DNA of 52,357 nucleotides from Frankia sp. QA3. Lineage in GTDB: Bacteria > Actinomycetota > Actinomycetes > Frankiales > Frankiaceae. The DNA is taken from contig NZ_CM001489.1 in the NCBI RefSeq assembly GCF_000262465.1, forward strand, positions 1,782,984-1,835,340. Reading direction: 5' to 3'. The stretch's first letter is position 1; each line of letters starts with the position of its first letter. This document shows, in pieces, positions 17,662 to 26,309 of the stretch. Position numbers and translations under genes: made by a program. The notes below the pieces were generated by a model that worked only from the letters and a program-made list of their open reading frames with translations, was not told the origin of the DNA and did no database searches.

Positions 17662-17693
17662 CGTTCCCCGGCGCCGCGGGACGCCGGGGAACG
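17662..17693 (-). terminator. Hairpin terminator after the 98-aa gene
   Basis: A perfect 12-bp stem (CGTTCCCCGGCG with CGCCGGGGAACG) and an 8-base loop lie 78 bases beyond the stop of the minus-strand 98-aa gene. On the minus strand it is followed by CCTTTTCTTCCCC, a pyrimidine-rich tail. Confidence 0.6.
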
Positions 17694-17770
17694 AGGGAAT
17701 GCTTCGCCCGCCCCCGGCGTCGAGCGCCGGTGGGCGGTGTCACCGCCGGCCGGGCGGACCCGGCGCGGTC

Positions 17771-18067
17771 TCAGCTCTCGTAGCGGGGTGTGCCCCGGTA
17801 GCCGAAGAACCGTTCGAAGTTCTCGTCGTTGATCGGCCGCCGCTTGTTGCGCTCCCGGGCGTCGCGCAACGCGGCGAGCCGCGCGCGTTCCCGTTCGACG
17901 CGCTCGGCGTCCACCGGCTCGGCGCCTTCCAGCTCGGCGACCAGGGCGCTCTGCGCCTCGATCTCCTCGGCCAGGCGTACCGCCACCTCGCCGTAGGTGA
18001 GCAGGTCCTGGTCGTCATCGTCCTCGCGTTGCGGGACGGCGGCGGGGTTGGTCCCTGCGTCGGTCAT
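17771..18067 (-). CDS. Small charged coiled-coil protein, unknown
   Basis: The 98-aa protein is highly charged. Residues about 28-75 form a probable coiled coil (AVRLAEEIEAQSALVAELEG, then VERERARLAALRDARERN), followed by a conserved-looking tail with FERFFGYRG near 85-93. No signal peptide or catalytic motif is visible. It starts about 130 bases downstream of the Gfo/Idh/MocA gene, in the same direction, and is followed by a hairpin terminator, so it may be the last gene of that unit. Function unknown. Confidence 0.65.
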   Translation of the reverse strand: MTDAGTNPAAVPQREDDDDQDLLTYGEVAVRLAEEIEAQSALVAELEGAEPVDAERVERERARLAALRDARERNKRRPINDENFERFFGYRGTPRYES

Positions 18068-18202
18068 GTGTACACCGTCCTTCCTGCGGTCCTCACGGGG
18101 GACTGTTTCCCTACGCGCCGGTGGAGCTTCACCTCGTACTCGCCGGCCTTCGTACTCGCGCCGGCCTTCGGAGCTCGCCGATCCTCGGAAGCTCGCCGAT
18201 CC

Positions 18203-19285
18203 TCAGAGCTCGATGGGGACCCAGCCGGCGCCCTCGGACGACCGGTGCGCCGCGTCGATGATCTCCAGGCTCAGCAGCCCGTCGGTGAACGTGGGGACCG
18301 GGGTGGGCTGGCCGTCGAAGGCGGGCAGCCAGTCCTCGAGCATCAGCGCCATCGCCCGGCTGCCGTGCCCGGCCAGGCCCTCGGGCAGGTGCTGTGGGAA
18401 GGCGGGCTCGCGCTCGATCGGGGCCAGCGGGGCCAGCCCCTTCACACGTGCCGGGCCCGCCTGGTAGGTGGTGTGGCGCAGGCTGCCGTCGGCGACGATG
18501 GTGCCGTCGCCGCCCAGCAGTTCGAGGCGGAAGTGGTCGACGTTCGCGCCGATCGTGGACAGGCTCAGGATCGCGATCGCGCCGGAGGCGAGGCGCAGCA
18601 GCAGCGCGGAGGTGTCGTCCGCGGTCACGGCCAGTTCCCCGCCGTCGGGCAGCGCCCGCGTCGGCACCGAGCTGCGCACGTCGGCGCACACCGCCACCGG
18701 CGGCCCCAGCAGCGAGCAGACGAAGTCCAGGTCGTGGACGAGCATGCCGGCGAGGTAGCCGCCGCCCTGGGCGCGGTCGTACATCCAGGCGGCCTGCAGG
18801 GGCCGGCTGGGATGCCAGTAGGAGGCGCTGCGGCTGACCCGGGCCACGTGCGGGGTACCGAGCAGCCCGGCCCGCACCTGGTCGGTGATGGCCAGCCACT
18901 CCGGGTTCCAGCGGTTCTCGAAGCAGCAGCCGGTCGGTCGGTCCGACTCCTGTGCCGCGGTGACCATCTCCCGGGCCTGCGCGGGATCGGCGGCCAGGGG
19001 CTTCTCGCACAGCACCGCCTTGCCCGCCTCCAGCGCGGCGAGGGTGATCTCGTGGTGCAGCGCGGTCGGGGTGGCGACGGAGATCAGGTCAAGGTCGTCG
19101 CGGCGCACGAACGAGCGCCAGTCGGTCGAGGTGTCGTCGATGCCCAGCCGGGCGGCCACCTTCCCGAGCCGCTCCGGCGTGCGCGCGCACAGCGCCACCG
19201 GCTCGTACCCCTGAGCCGCCCGGTAGGCCGGAGCCTGGACGATCGCCCCCCAGCCGACCCCCACGATGCCCACCCGCAGCGTCAT
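18203..19285 (-). CDS. Gfo/Idh/MocA-family oxidoreductase
   Basis: With the ATG at 19285 the protein has 360 aa, the usual length. It starts with the Rossmann motif VGIVGVGWGA, and has CEKPLA near 95-100, the family's NAD-site Lys, and the C-terminal half of the Gfo fold including a HDLDFVCSLLG segment near 183-193 with the usual metal-free His. The longer frame to 19360 begins with an Arg/Gly-rich stretch and is less likely. NAD(P)-dependent oxidation of a sugar, inositol or related polyol is the family role; substrate unknown. Confidence 0.85.
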   Translation of the reverse strand: MTLRVGIVGVGWGAIVQAPAYRAAQGYEPVALCARTPERLGKVAARLGIDDTSTDWRSFVRRDDLDLISVATPTALHHEITLAALEAGKAVLCEKPLAADPAQAREMVTAAQESDRPTGCCFENRWNPEWLAITDQVRAGLLGTPHVARVSRSASYWHPSRPLQAAWMYDRAQGGGYLAGMLVHDLDFVCSLLGPPVAVCADVRSSVPTRALPDGGELAVTADDTSALLLRLASGAIAILSLSTIGANVDHFRLELLGGDGTIVADGSLRHTTYQAGPARVKGLAPLAPIEREPAFPQHLPEGLAGHGSRAMALMLEDWLPAFDGQPTPVPTFTDGLLSLEIIDAAHRSSEGAGWVPIEL

Positions 19286-19454
19286 CGGACCACCCGCGCC
19301 GTCATGTCGCCTCCCAGGGGACGGCCGCCGGCCGCCCTGCCGCATCATCGCGTTACCCAAAAATCAAGGCTAATTCGCTAGACACTAGTGCGGGAGCACC
19401 ACGAGGGGCAACGCAGGCTCGGCGGGCGGCGGCGACGCGGGCGCGCCGGACAGC
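19286..19454. promoter_or_regulatory. Upstream region of the Gfo/Idh/MocA gene
   Basis: This spacer has no gene. It holds an AT-richer patch around 19350-19390 (AAAAATCAAGGC, then a CTAG-ACA-CTAG repeat at 19378-19388), the probable promoter area of the minus-strand oxidoreductase gene. Confidence 0.3.
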
Positions 19455-19493
19455 CACGACCCCGCTGGTCGGGTGCTGACCAGCGGGGTCGTG
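19455..19493 (-). terminator. Strong hairpin after the DrrB-like permease gene
   Basis: CACGACCCCGCTGGTC pairs perfectly with GACCAGCGGGGTCGTG (16 bp) around a 7-base loop. There is no T tract, as is common for actinobacterial terminators. It lies beyond the stop of the permease gene (19643) on the minus strand and separates the exporter operon from the Gfo/Idh/MocA gene. Confidence 0.6.
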
Positions 19494-19517
19494 AGCCGCG
19501 CCGACGGGTCAGGGCGG

Positions 19518-19559
19518 GCGGGCTGGGTGAGGCGGGCTGGGTGAGGCGGGCTGGGTGAG
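19518..19559. repeat. 14-bp tandem repeat, three copies
   Basis: GCGGGCTGGGTGAG is repeated three times without change in the spacer downstream of the permease gene. It may form part of the transcript end; no coding role. Confidence 0.9.
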
Positions 19560-19642
19560 GGGGCCTCAGGGTCGGCCTCGGGCCCGGCCGCTGCCGCGGC
19601 CGGGCGTCCCGCTTCCGTCGAGGGACGCCCGGATCTCTCGCG

Positions 19643-20488
19643 TCAGTCCCGGGTGCGCCGGGTGTAGAGCGTCGCCGCGAGCGGGGCGAAGACGGCGATG
19701 ATGCCGAGTGACCAGATCAGCGACGCGGCCAGGGGATGCTGCATCGGCCAGGAGTCCAGCGAGGCCGACGGGTTCGGGTTGCCGAACTGGTCGCGGGAGG
19801 CGGCGACGACCGCGCTGACCGGGTTCCAGTCGGCGATGGCCTGCAGCACGTCGGGCATGCCCTGGGTGGGCACCATCGCGTTGGACACGATCGCCAGCGG
19901 GAACAGCAGCACCAGGCCGAGGCCCTGCGAGCTCTCCGGATCCGCGCTGAGGATGCCCAGGCAGGCGGTCACCCAGGTCAGGGCGTAGGCGAACAGCAGG
20001 GGAAGGGCGAAACCGACGACGACGCCGCCGGCCGACGCGTCGGGACGCCAGCCGATGGCCAGACCGGTGCCGGCGACGAACAGCAGGCACAGCACGGCGG
20101 TGAGGATGTCCGAAAACGACCGGCCGACCAGCATCGAGGCCCGCCACATCGGCAGGGTCCGGAACCGGTCGATGGTGCCGGTGTTGATGTCGGTGGCCAG
20201 GCCCACCGCCGTGCCGCTCGCGGCGGTGGTGAGATTGAGCGCGAGCAGCCCGGACAGGGCGAAGTCCTTGTAGCTGCCGCCGCCGGGCAGCGCCACACCG
20301 CTGCCGAAGACGTAGACGAACAGCAGGCTGAACAGCACCGGCTGGATGGTGACGTCGGAGAGCTGCAACGGCTCCCGGCGGATGTGCAGGAGGTTGCGCC
20401 GGGTCAGCACGGTGACCTCGTGCAGGCGCTGGCGCAGGCTGTCGCTTGGCGCGGGCCGGGTCACGGCCGCGGGCGCGAGGGCGGTCAT
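19643..20488 (-). CDS. ABC-2 type permease (DrrB-like)
   Basis: The 281-aa protein has six predicted membrane segments typical of ABC-2 exporters, for instance IQPVLFSLLFVYVFGSGVAL near 48-67, LLCLLFVAG near 135 and FALPLLFAYALTWVTACLG. The N terminus has the HEVTVLTRRNLLHIRREP pattern of DrrB. It overlaps the ATPase gene by 4 bases (ATGA), so the pair is co-translated. Export of a drug or natural product is the family role; the substrate may or may not be made in this window. Confidence 0.9.
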   Translation of the reverse strand: MTALAPAAVTRPAPSDSLRQRLHEVTVLTRRNLLHIRREPLQLSDVTIQPVLFSLLFVYVFGSGVALPGGGSYKDFALSGLLALNLTTAASGTAVGLATDINTGTIDRFRTLPMWRASMLVGRSFSDILTAVLCLLFVAGTGLAIGWRPDASAGGVVVGFALPLLFAYALTWVTACLGILSADPESSQGLGLVLLFPLAIVSNAMVPTQGMPDVLQAIADWNPVSAVVAASRDQFGNPNPSASLDSWPMQHPLAASLIWSLGIIAVFAPLAATLYTRRTRD

Positions 20489-21486
20489 CGGGAGACTCCC
20501 TGCAACTGGTCGGAGCCGACGTCTTCGGCCGAGGCGGCGGCGTCGGCGGCCTGCGCCGACGCGCCGGTGAGGGCGAAGAACACGTCGTCGAGCGACGGCG
20601 GATGCACCACCACGTCGTCGACGAGGGCGCCGGCGGCGTCCAGCGCCCGGATGACGGCGGTGGCGACGCTGGCGCCGGTGGCGACGCTGGCGCGCAGCCG
20701 GCGGCCGTCCCGGCTGACGTCGACCTGGCTCTCCGTCAGCGGCCGCAGCGCGGCGAGCGCACCCGGGTGCGGATGGGTGAGCGTGACCTCCAGCCGGGCG
20801 CCGCCGGTGGCGGCCTTGAGCTCGCTGGCGGTGCCGCTGGCGATGATCCGGCCGTGGTTGACCACCACGATCTGGTCGGCCAGGGCGTCGGCCTCCTCCA
20901 GGTACTGCGTCGTCAGCAGGAGGGTGGTGCCCTGCGCGATGAGCTCCTGGATGACCTCCCACATCCGGGCCCGGCTGGCCGGGTCGAGCCCGGTGGTCGG
21001 CTCGTCGAGGAAGAGCACCGGGGGATGGGTCACCAGGCCGGCGGCGAGATCGAGGCGCCGGCGCATGCCGCCCGAGTAACCCTTGACGAGCCGGTCGGCG
21101 GCGTAGGTGAGCTCGAAGCGGTCCAGCAGTTCCCGGGTGCGGGCGACTGCGGCGCTCCGGCGCAGCCCGCTGAGCTCGGCCACCATCCGCAGGTTCTGCC
21201 GGCCGGTGAGTGCCTCGTCAAGGGTGGTGTCCTGGGCGGTGACGCCGATCGACCGCCGCACCTGGCGGGCCTCGCGCACCACGTCGTGCCCGGCGATGCG
21301 GGCCCCGCCACCGTCCGGGGTGGCCAGCGTCGTCAGGATGCGCACGGCGGTCGTCTTGCCGGCGCCGTTGGGGCCCAGCAGTCCGAGCACCGTCCCGGCC
21401 GGGACGGCCAGGTCGATCCCGCCCAGCGCCTGGGTTTCGCCGTAGCGCTTGGTCAGGCCCTCGGCCTCGATCATCAATGTTTCCAT
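20485..21486 (-). CDS. ABC transporter ATP-binding protein (DrrA-like)
   Basis: The 333-aa protein has Walker A GPNGAGKTT near 39-47, the ABC signature YSGGMRRRLDLA near 138, Walker B LFLDEPTTGLDPASR near 158 and the switch His replaced by Gln in TTQYLEEAD, as is typical of the DrrA subgroup. The ATG at 21486 has GGAGGGAG upstream; an upstream ATG at 21501 overlaps this site and is rejected. It powers the DrrB-like permease that follows. A TetR gene is divergent, with a shared palindrome in between. Confidence 0.93.
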   Translation of the reverse strand: METLMIEAEGLTKRYGETQALGGIDLAVPAGTVLGLLGPNGAGKTTAVRILTTLATPDGGGARIAGHDVVREARQVRRSIGVTAQDTTLDEALTGRQNLRMVAELSGLRRSAAVARTRELLDRFELTYAADRLVKGYSGGMRRRLDLAAGLVTHPPVLFLDEPTTGLDPASRARMWEVIQELIAQGTTLLLTTQYLEEADALADQIVVVNHGRIIASGTASELKAATGGARLEVTLTHPHPGALAALRPLTESQVDVSRDGRRLRASVATGASVATAVIRALDAAGALVDDVVVHPPSLDDVFFALTGASAQAADAAASAEDVGSDQLQGVSR

Positions 21487-21543
21487 CGGTTCTCCCTCCA
21501 CGGGACATCCCGTGGCCGCCAGATCACGAATCTACCTGCCGCA

Positions 21544-21560
21544 CGGTAAGTAACTTACCG
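21544..21560. promoter_or_regulatory. Palindromic operator between DrrA-like and TetR genes
   Basis: CGGTAAGT-A-ACTTACCG is a perfect 8-bp inverted repeat with a single central base, placed between the start of the ATPase gene (21486, minus) and the TetR gene (21587, plus). Size and place are typical for a TetR-family operator controlling itself and an exporter. Confidence 0.75.
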
Positions 21561-21586
21561 GCCGGCCGTCAAGTAGTGTGCGAACC

Positions 21587-22267
21587 ATGACCTCATCGAC
21601 GACGCGTGCGACGGGGGAGCGCGGAACCCGCGAGCAGATCCTCGACGTCGCGCTGGAGCTCTTCGACGCCGGCGGCTACGAGCAGACCTCGCTGCGGGAG
21701 ATCGCCGAGCGGATGGGCTTCTCGAAAGCGGCTCTGTACTATCACTTCGCCAGCAAGTCGGACATCCTGCTCGCGTTGCACCTGCGCCTGCACGAGGTGG
21801 GCCATGAGGTCTTCGGCGAGGTCGAACCCGACTCGGTCCCGCCGGCGCGCTGGCCGTCGCTCATCGACGCGATGTGCGACCGGCTCCTCGAGTACCGGTC
21901 GCTGTTCGTGCTGCACCTGCGGGAGCACGCCGCGATCGAGAAGGTCCACGACGTCGAGCACGACGAGCACAAGGCGGACTTCGAGGAATGGGCCCGCCGG
22001 ACCCTGCGCAACACGGATGTCCCGCTGGAGGCGCGGGTGCGCCTCGCGTGCGCCCTCGGCGCCGTAGCGGGCGGCCTGTTGTTCGCCGGGGACCAGATCG
22101 GGGACGTGCCGGCCGCCGATCTGCAGGCCATCGTGCGCACCGTGGTGGGCGAGCTGATCGCCGGCGGCCCGACGGCGGCCGGTGAGGGCGCGGCCGGTCA
22201 GAGCGCGGCCGCCGCCGGGAAGCGGACGCGCCAACGCACCGCCACGCCGGCGGCGGAGCCGGCATGA
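21587..22267 (+). CDS. TetR-family regulator of the exporter
   Basis: The 226-aa protein has a TetR helix-turn-helix at about 17-62 ([19 protein letters not shown] ... [16 protein letters not shown]) and a ligand domain of the type seen with DrrAB exporters. The last 40 residues are a low-complexity Ala/Gly/Arg tail. Divergent from the exporter genes with a perfect operator-like palindrome between, so it most likely represses them until a ligand is bound. Start at ATG 21587; GTG 21578 is also possible. Confidence 0.88.
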   Translation: MTSSTTRATGERGTREQILDVALELFDAGGYEQTSLREIAERMGFSKAALYYHFASKSDILLALHLRLHEVGHEVFGEVEPDSVPPARWPSLIDAMCDRLLEYRSLFVLHLREHAAIEKVHDVEHDEHKADFEEWARRTLRNTDVPLEARVRLACALGAVAGGLLFAGDQIGDVPAADLQAIVRTVVGELIAGGPTAAGEGAAGQSAAAAGKRTRQRTATPAAEPA

Positions 22268-22268
22268 C

Positions 22269-22310
22269 GGTGCGTCGTTGAGGGTGCGTCGTTGAGGGTG
22301 CGTCGTTGAC
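22269..22310. repeat. 14-bp tandem repeat, three copies
   Basis: GGTGCGTCGTTGAG occurs three times head to tail, the last copy ending in C, immediately after the TetR stop codon. Confidence 0.9.
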
Positions 22311-22342
22311 TGGGCGGCAGCGGCGTCCGTGGCCCGTGGATC

Positions 22343-24280
22343 TCAGCCCGCCGCCCCCTGGGTGACGTTCGGCCGCTGCGCCGGGGCCTCGGCCTCGCGC
22401 GGGCGGCGGGCCTGGGCGAGCACGATCGGCCGGTTGGCCTCGGCGGTCGGCACCGGCTCCGTCCGCTCGCGGAACACCCGCTTGAGCGTCTTGCCGGTCA
22501 CGCCGATCGGGAACTGCGCCCAGTCGAGGATGTCGACCCGGCACAGCCGCGCAGCCGGGTCGAGCAGCGCGTTGAGTTCGTCGGCGAGCGCCCCGGCGCT
22601 GCCCCGCCACTGCGGGCGCACGGCGACGGCGGCGGCCGGGCGCTGGCTGCCGTCGTCCTGCCGGGCGCCGTAGACGCAGACGTCGTAGACGGCGGGATGG
22701 TGGTGCAGCACCTCCTCGATCGGCAGGCTGTGGACGTCGCCGTCGCGGGTGGCGATCACGTCCACCTCCCGGTCGAGCTGCACGACATGCCCGTCCGCGC
22801 CGATGCGGGCCACGTCCCCGGTGAAGAACCAGCCGTCCCGGTGCGCCTTGTAGGTCAGCGAGTGGTTGTTCCAGTACGCCTCGAAGACGGTACGGCCGCG
22901 CACCTCCAGCCGGCCCACCGTCTCCCGCGGCACGGGCACGCCGTCGCGGGTCACCCGGACCTTCGGCCCGAACGGGGTGGAGTGCAGCCGCCCGATCCGC
23001 CGCTGGTACCGGCGGGTCAACGTCGTGTAGTAGCGCAGCACCGACGGGGTGCCGACCTCGCTGGAACCCTGCGCGTCGAGGAAGACCGAGCCCGCCACCG
23101 GCAGGCCGAGACGCCGGAACGCGCTGCCGAACTGGGTGAACGTCCTGATGATCGCCTCGTGGGAGGCGTCGGCGGTGCTCGCCCAGTAGCGCATCTGCCG
23201 TAGCTTCGCCGGGTCGAGCTCCTGCTCCTTGAGCTGGGTGTAGGTGATCGGGAAGCCGAAGAACCCGGTGTAGCGGCCGGTCGACAGCTCCCGGACGACC
23301 TCGGCGGCGTTGAAGCCCTCCCGCCCGTACCCCTCGTACCAGTGCACGCTGATCCCGGCGAGCAGCGTCGCGTTGAAGCTGAGGATCACCGCCTGGTGGT
23401 TGTTGGGCAGGGCGAACAGGCCGCGGTCACGGTGGCGCGAGGCGTGCACGTAGGACAGCCAGCCGCGCACGGCGTGGGACTGCCGGCCGTTCTGCAGGAT
23501 CACGGCCTTGGGGAATCCGGTGGTGCCCGAGGAGTGCACGAGGTAGAGCGGCTCCTGCTTCCCGCGTGCGATCGCGTCGACGGGCCCGTCGACGGTGGCC
23601 AGCAGCTCCTCGATCCAGTGCAGCGCCACGGCGTCGCCGTGCACGGCCTGCAGCCGTCGGCCGAGGTCGTCCCCGCTCACCTCGGTGTGTCCGCCCGCCT
23701 TCCCGCCCGACTTGGCCTTGGCGTCGGCGTCAGCGCGGCGGGCGGTGAGGACGACCGACGCGACGCCGCCGAGATCCCCGCCCTCGGAGAGCACCCGGCG
23801 CAGCGTCGCGGGGTCGGTGACGAGAACGCGGGCGTCGACGTTGGTCAGATACGGGCCGACCTTCTCCGCCGCGAACATCCCGTTCATCGGGCAGGCGATG
23901 CCGCCGGCCCGCACCACGGCGAGATGCAACAGGTGGTAGTCGAAGTGGTTGGCCTTGAGGATCGCCACGCGGTCGCCGTGACCGACCCCCAGCCGGTGGC
24001 GCAGCGCCGCGGCGACGTGGCCGGCGGTGTCGCGGACCAGCACCGCGCTCCACGAGGTCGCGCCGACCGTCGCGGGCAACGCCGGCACCGACCAGGTGAT
24101 CGGCGTGGCGGAGGTGAACAGCGGCCGGTCGCCGTGGCGGCGCGCGGCACGGTCGGGGATCTGTTCCAGCGAGATCGGGCCGGCGGCGAGTGCGAGGCGT
24201 TCGTGCAGGCCGACCGAGTGGGCGGCGTAGGCCAGGTAGGCGGCGGGCAGGACGGCGGTGCGCGCGAGGGCGCGAAGCAT
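22343..24280 (-). CDS. Fatty-acyl-CoA synthetase-like enzyme (FadD type)
   Basis: The 645-aa protein has the adenylate-forming core: VHSSGTTGFPKAVIL near 265-279, GSSEVGTPS near 412 (the A5 region), GWFFTGDVARI near 495, LDREVDVIATRDGDVHSLPIEEV near 512-534 and the catalytic Lys in GVTGKTLKRVF near 600. The N terminus has an unusual ALARTAVLPAAYLAYAAHSVG segment that could associate with membrane. ATG 24280 is chosen as AGGAG stands eight bases upstream; ATG 24286 is also possible. Last gene of a minus-strand operon with a thioester-reductase-like protein, a CMD protein and a PAS protein. Confidence 0.88.
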   Translation of the reverse strand: MLRALARTAVLPAAYLAYAAHSVGLHERLALAAGPISLEQIPDRAARRHGDRPLFTSATPITWSVPALPATVGATSWSAVLVRDTAGHVAAALRHRLGVGHGDRVAILKANHFDYHLLHLAVVRAGGIACPMNGMFAAEKVGPYLTNVDARVLVTDPATLRRVLSEGGDLGGVASVVLTARRADADAKAKSGGKAGGHTEVSGDDLGRRLQAVHGDAVALHWIEELLATVDGPVDAIARGKQEPLYLVHSSGTTGFPKAVILQNGRQSHAVRGWLSYVHASRHRDRGLFALPNNHQAVILSFNATLLAGISVHWYEGYGREGFNAAEVVRELSTGRYTGFFGFPITYTQLKEQELDPAKLRQMRYWASTADASHEAIIRTFTQFGSAFRRLGLPVAGSVFLDAQGSSEVGTPSVLRYYTTLTRRYQRRIGRLHSTPFGPKVRVTRDGVPVPRETVGRLEVRGRTVFEAYWNNHSLTYKAHRDGWFFTGDVARIGADGHVVQLDREVDVIATRDGDVHSLPIEEVLHHHPAVYDVCVYGARQDDGSQRPAAAVAVRPQWRGSAGALADELNALLDPAARLCRVDILDWAQFPIGVTGKTLKRVFRERTEPVPTAEANRPIVLAQARRPREAEAPAQRPNVTQGAAG

Positions 24281-24333
24281 GATCATCACTCCTGGGGTTT
24301 CGGGGTCCGTGGACCCGGCGCCGGGGACCCGGC

Positions 24334-25533
24334 TCAGCGGGCGGCGGCGAACCGGCGCGCCGGCCCGTCCTCGCGCGGCGCCCGCGGGTCGGATCCCAGC
24401 CCGGACCGCACGTAGGACCGCACGTAGGACCGCACGTAGGACCGCACGTACGGGGTGACGCCCGGGGCGCCCAGCCCGGCGCCGGTGCGCCCGCCGGCGG
24501 GCAGGGCGGCATCGGTGCTCGCCCGGTCGAACGGGCCGGTCCCGAGCAGGTAGGGCAGGTAGAAGTCGAGCCGGTCGTGCAGCCTGCGGTCGACGTCGCC
24601 GAGCCGGCGGGCGCCGGCGGCGTCGGTGAAGGCGGGGTCGGCCAGCCCGGCCGCCGCGAAGATCGCGTGCGCGACCTCCCCGACGGACGGTCCCGCCGGA
24701 TTGGTCAGGTGGTAGACCCCGTGGGCGGCGCGCGCGGCGCCGAGGGCGACCATGTCGGCCACCACGGCGTCCACGGGTACCAGGTCGAGCGCCGCCGCCG
24801 GGTCCGCGACGAGGGTGGGCCGGTAGGCCGCGCCCCCGGCGAGGTCCGGTGCGCGTCGCGCCCACGCCCGCAGGACCCGGGCGACGACACCGATCGCGCC
24901 GTAGAGACCCGCGTCGCTGCGGGTGGCGAAGCGGACGCTGTCGCCGATGACGATGCTCGGGCGCAGGATCCGCCAGACGGGCAGGTCGGCCCGCACGACC
25001 AGCGCCTCCGCCGCAGCCTTGCTGTGCTCGTAGGCATTGTGGAACGACCGCGCGGGGCGCGCCGCGCCCGTCCACGGCGAGTCCGCGCCGCGGCCGGGCT
25101 CGTCGACCTCGACCCCGCGCACGTAGGCGGTGCTGACGTGGTTGAACTCGGCCACGCCGACCTGTTCGGCCCAGCGCAGCGCGTGCCGGGTCCCCTCGAC
25201 GTTGGTGCGGAAGATCTCCTCCCGGCCGGCCTCGTCGAACCGCAGCGACGCCGCACAGTGCCAGAACGCGGCACCGGGCGGCAGCGGCGCGTCCACCGGC
25301 GTGCGCAGGTCGCCCGGGACGGCGATGACGCGCCGGCGGGAGTCGGGCGCCACCCGACCGTAGGCCTGCGCGGCCGAGGCCAGCTCGCGGTCGAGCCGCC
25401 CGGTCGCGCTGGCCTGGTCGGCGGCCCGGACGAGGCAGTACACCTCGGCGTCGGTTCGCTCGAGGAGCTGGAGAACCAGGGCCGCGCCGAGGAACCCGGT
25501 CGCGCCGGTCACCAGATGGGGACGCGCGTCCAC
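24334..25533 (-). CDS. Thioester-reductase-like NAD(P)-dependent oxidoreductase (extended SDR)
   Basis: The 399-aa protein starts HLVTGATGFLGAALVLQLLE, the nucleotide motif of extended SDRs of the male-sterility/thioester-reductase group, and has the STAYVRG segment followed by YEHSKAAAE with the catalytic Tyr and Lys near 175. Known relatives reduce acyl-thioesters to aldehydes or alcohols. The gene next to it encodes an acyl-CoA ligase, so ligase plus reductase could reduce an acid. The GTG 25533 has GGAGGGAGA upstream; ATG 25554 overlaps that site. The C-terminal end contains a YVRS repeat, four times. Confidence 0.8.
   Translation of the reverse strand: MDARPHLVTGATGFLGAALVLQLLERTDAEVYCLVRAADQASATGRLDRELASAAQAYGRVAPDSRRRVIAVPGDLRTPVDAPLPPGAAFWHCAASLRFDEAGREEIFRTNVEGTRHALRWAEQVGVAEFNHVSTAYVRGVEVDEPGRGADSPWTGAARPARSFHNAYEHSKAAAEALVVRADLPVWRILRPSIVIGDSVRFATRSDAGLYGAIGVVARVLRAWARRAPDLAGGAAYRPTLVADPAAALDLVPVDAVVADMVALGAARAAHGVYHLTNPAGPSVGEVAHAIFAAAGLADPAFTDAAGARRLGDVDRRLHDRLDFYLPYLLGTGPFDRASTDAALPAGGRTGAGLGAPGVTPYVRSYVRSYVRSYVRSGLGSDPRAPREDGPARRFAAAR
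24404..24451. repeat. 12-bp tandem repeat, four copies, coding YVRS
   Basis: GACCGCACGTAG is repeated four times (last base changed) inside the C-terminal part of the reductase-like gene. Each copy adds the residues Tyr-Val-Arg-Ser. Three-fold phase keeps the frame intact. Confidence 0.95.
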
Positions 25534-25568
25534 GTGGTGCTCTCCCTCCACCATCGCCGGCCGGCCGG

Positions 25569-26297
25569 TCAGCGGACCGACCGCGGCGCGACCGGGTCGC
25601 CCGCCGCGGACGATCCGACGGTCTCGTCGACGATCTCGTCGACGAGACCGTCGACCAACTCCCCGAGCGGCAGGCCGGCGTGGCAGGCCAGCAGCAGTGC
25701 GAGGGCGCGTAGCTGCGCCTCGTCGAGCTCCCCGGCCGCCAGTGCGCCGGCCAGATGCGAGCGCAGCGGCATCACCGGTCCGGCGAGGGCCGACCCGATG
25801 ATGGCGATCAGGCGCCGGTCCCGCAGGCCGAGGCCGGGTCGCGACCACACCTGGGCGAAGACGAAGCCGGCGACCCCGACGCGCAGGTAGGGCGAGTCGG
25901 GCAGGTCGATGCCCGGTCCCATCACCGTCTCGAAGGTCTCCCCGCTGCGGTCGGGCGCCGGGCCCGCTCCGCCGCCGGGCTGGCCGGACCCACCCGGGGC
26001 GAACGCCGCCGACTCGGCCCGGACGACCTCGTCGAGGACGGAGGCCACCGGCCAGCCGCAGTGCACCGCGAACTGCAGGGCGAACTCGCCCAGCTCGGCC
26101 GGCGTGATGGCGCCGCCGGTCAGCGCCGCCGCGACCTCCTCACGCAGCGGCCCCGCGGTGCCGGCGGCGGCCGCGCACGAGAGGGTGACCCAGCGGCGGT
26201 CCCGGTCGTCGAGCTCCGGGCGGGACCAGACCTGCGCGCGCAGGAAGGGAAGCATGGTGTCGGTCAGCAGGGTGGAGCCGGTCGGCCGCACTGTCAC
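25569..26297 (-). CDS. Protein with two carboxymuconolactone decarboxylase (CMD/AhpD-like) domains
   Basis: Two copies of the CMD helical unit are seen: residues about 12-100 (FLRAQVWSRPELDDRDRRWVTL ... FALQFAVHCGWPVAS, cut to short motifs) and about 140-225 (FAQVWSRPGLGLRDRRLIAI ... LALLLACHAGLPLGEL). Each has one Cys-His or His-Cys pair rather than the CxxC of AhpD, closer to gamma-CMD. GTG 26297 is preferred as GGAGG stands five bases upstream; GTG 26303 is the alternative. Its place in the operon with acyl ligase and reductase does not fix its substrate. Confidence 0.85.
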   Translation of the reverse strand: MTVRPTGSTLLTDTMLPFLRAQVWSRPELDDRDRRWVTLSCAAAAGTAGPLREEVAAALTGGAITPAELGEFALQFAVHCGWPVASVLDEVVRAESAAFAPGGSGQPGGGAGPAPDRSGETFETVMGPGIDLPDSPYLRVGVAGFVFAQVWSRPGLGLRDRRLIAIIGSALAGPVMPLRSHLAGALAAGELDEAQLRALALLLACHAGLPLGELVDGLVDEIVDETVGSSAAGDPVAPRSVR

Positions 26298-26309
26298 GGT
26301 CACCTCCGT

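Noticed and set aside
19643..21486. DrrAB-like pair as the lanthipeptide exporter
   Set aside because: It is 9 kb away, beyond several unrelated units, and has its own TetR and operator; a link is possible but not supported.
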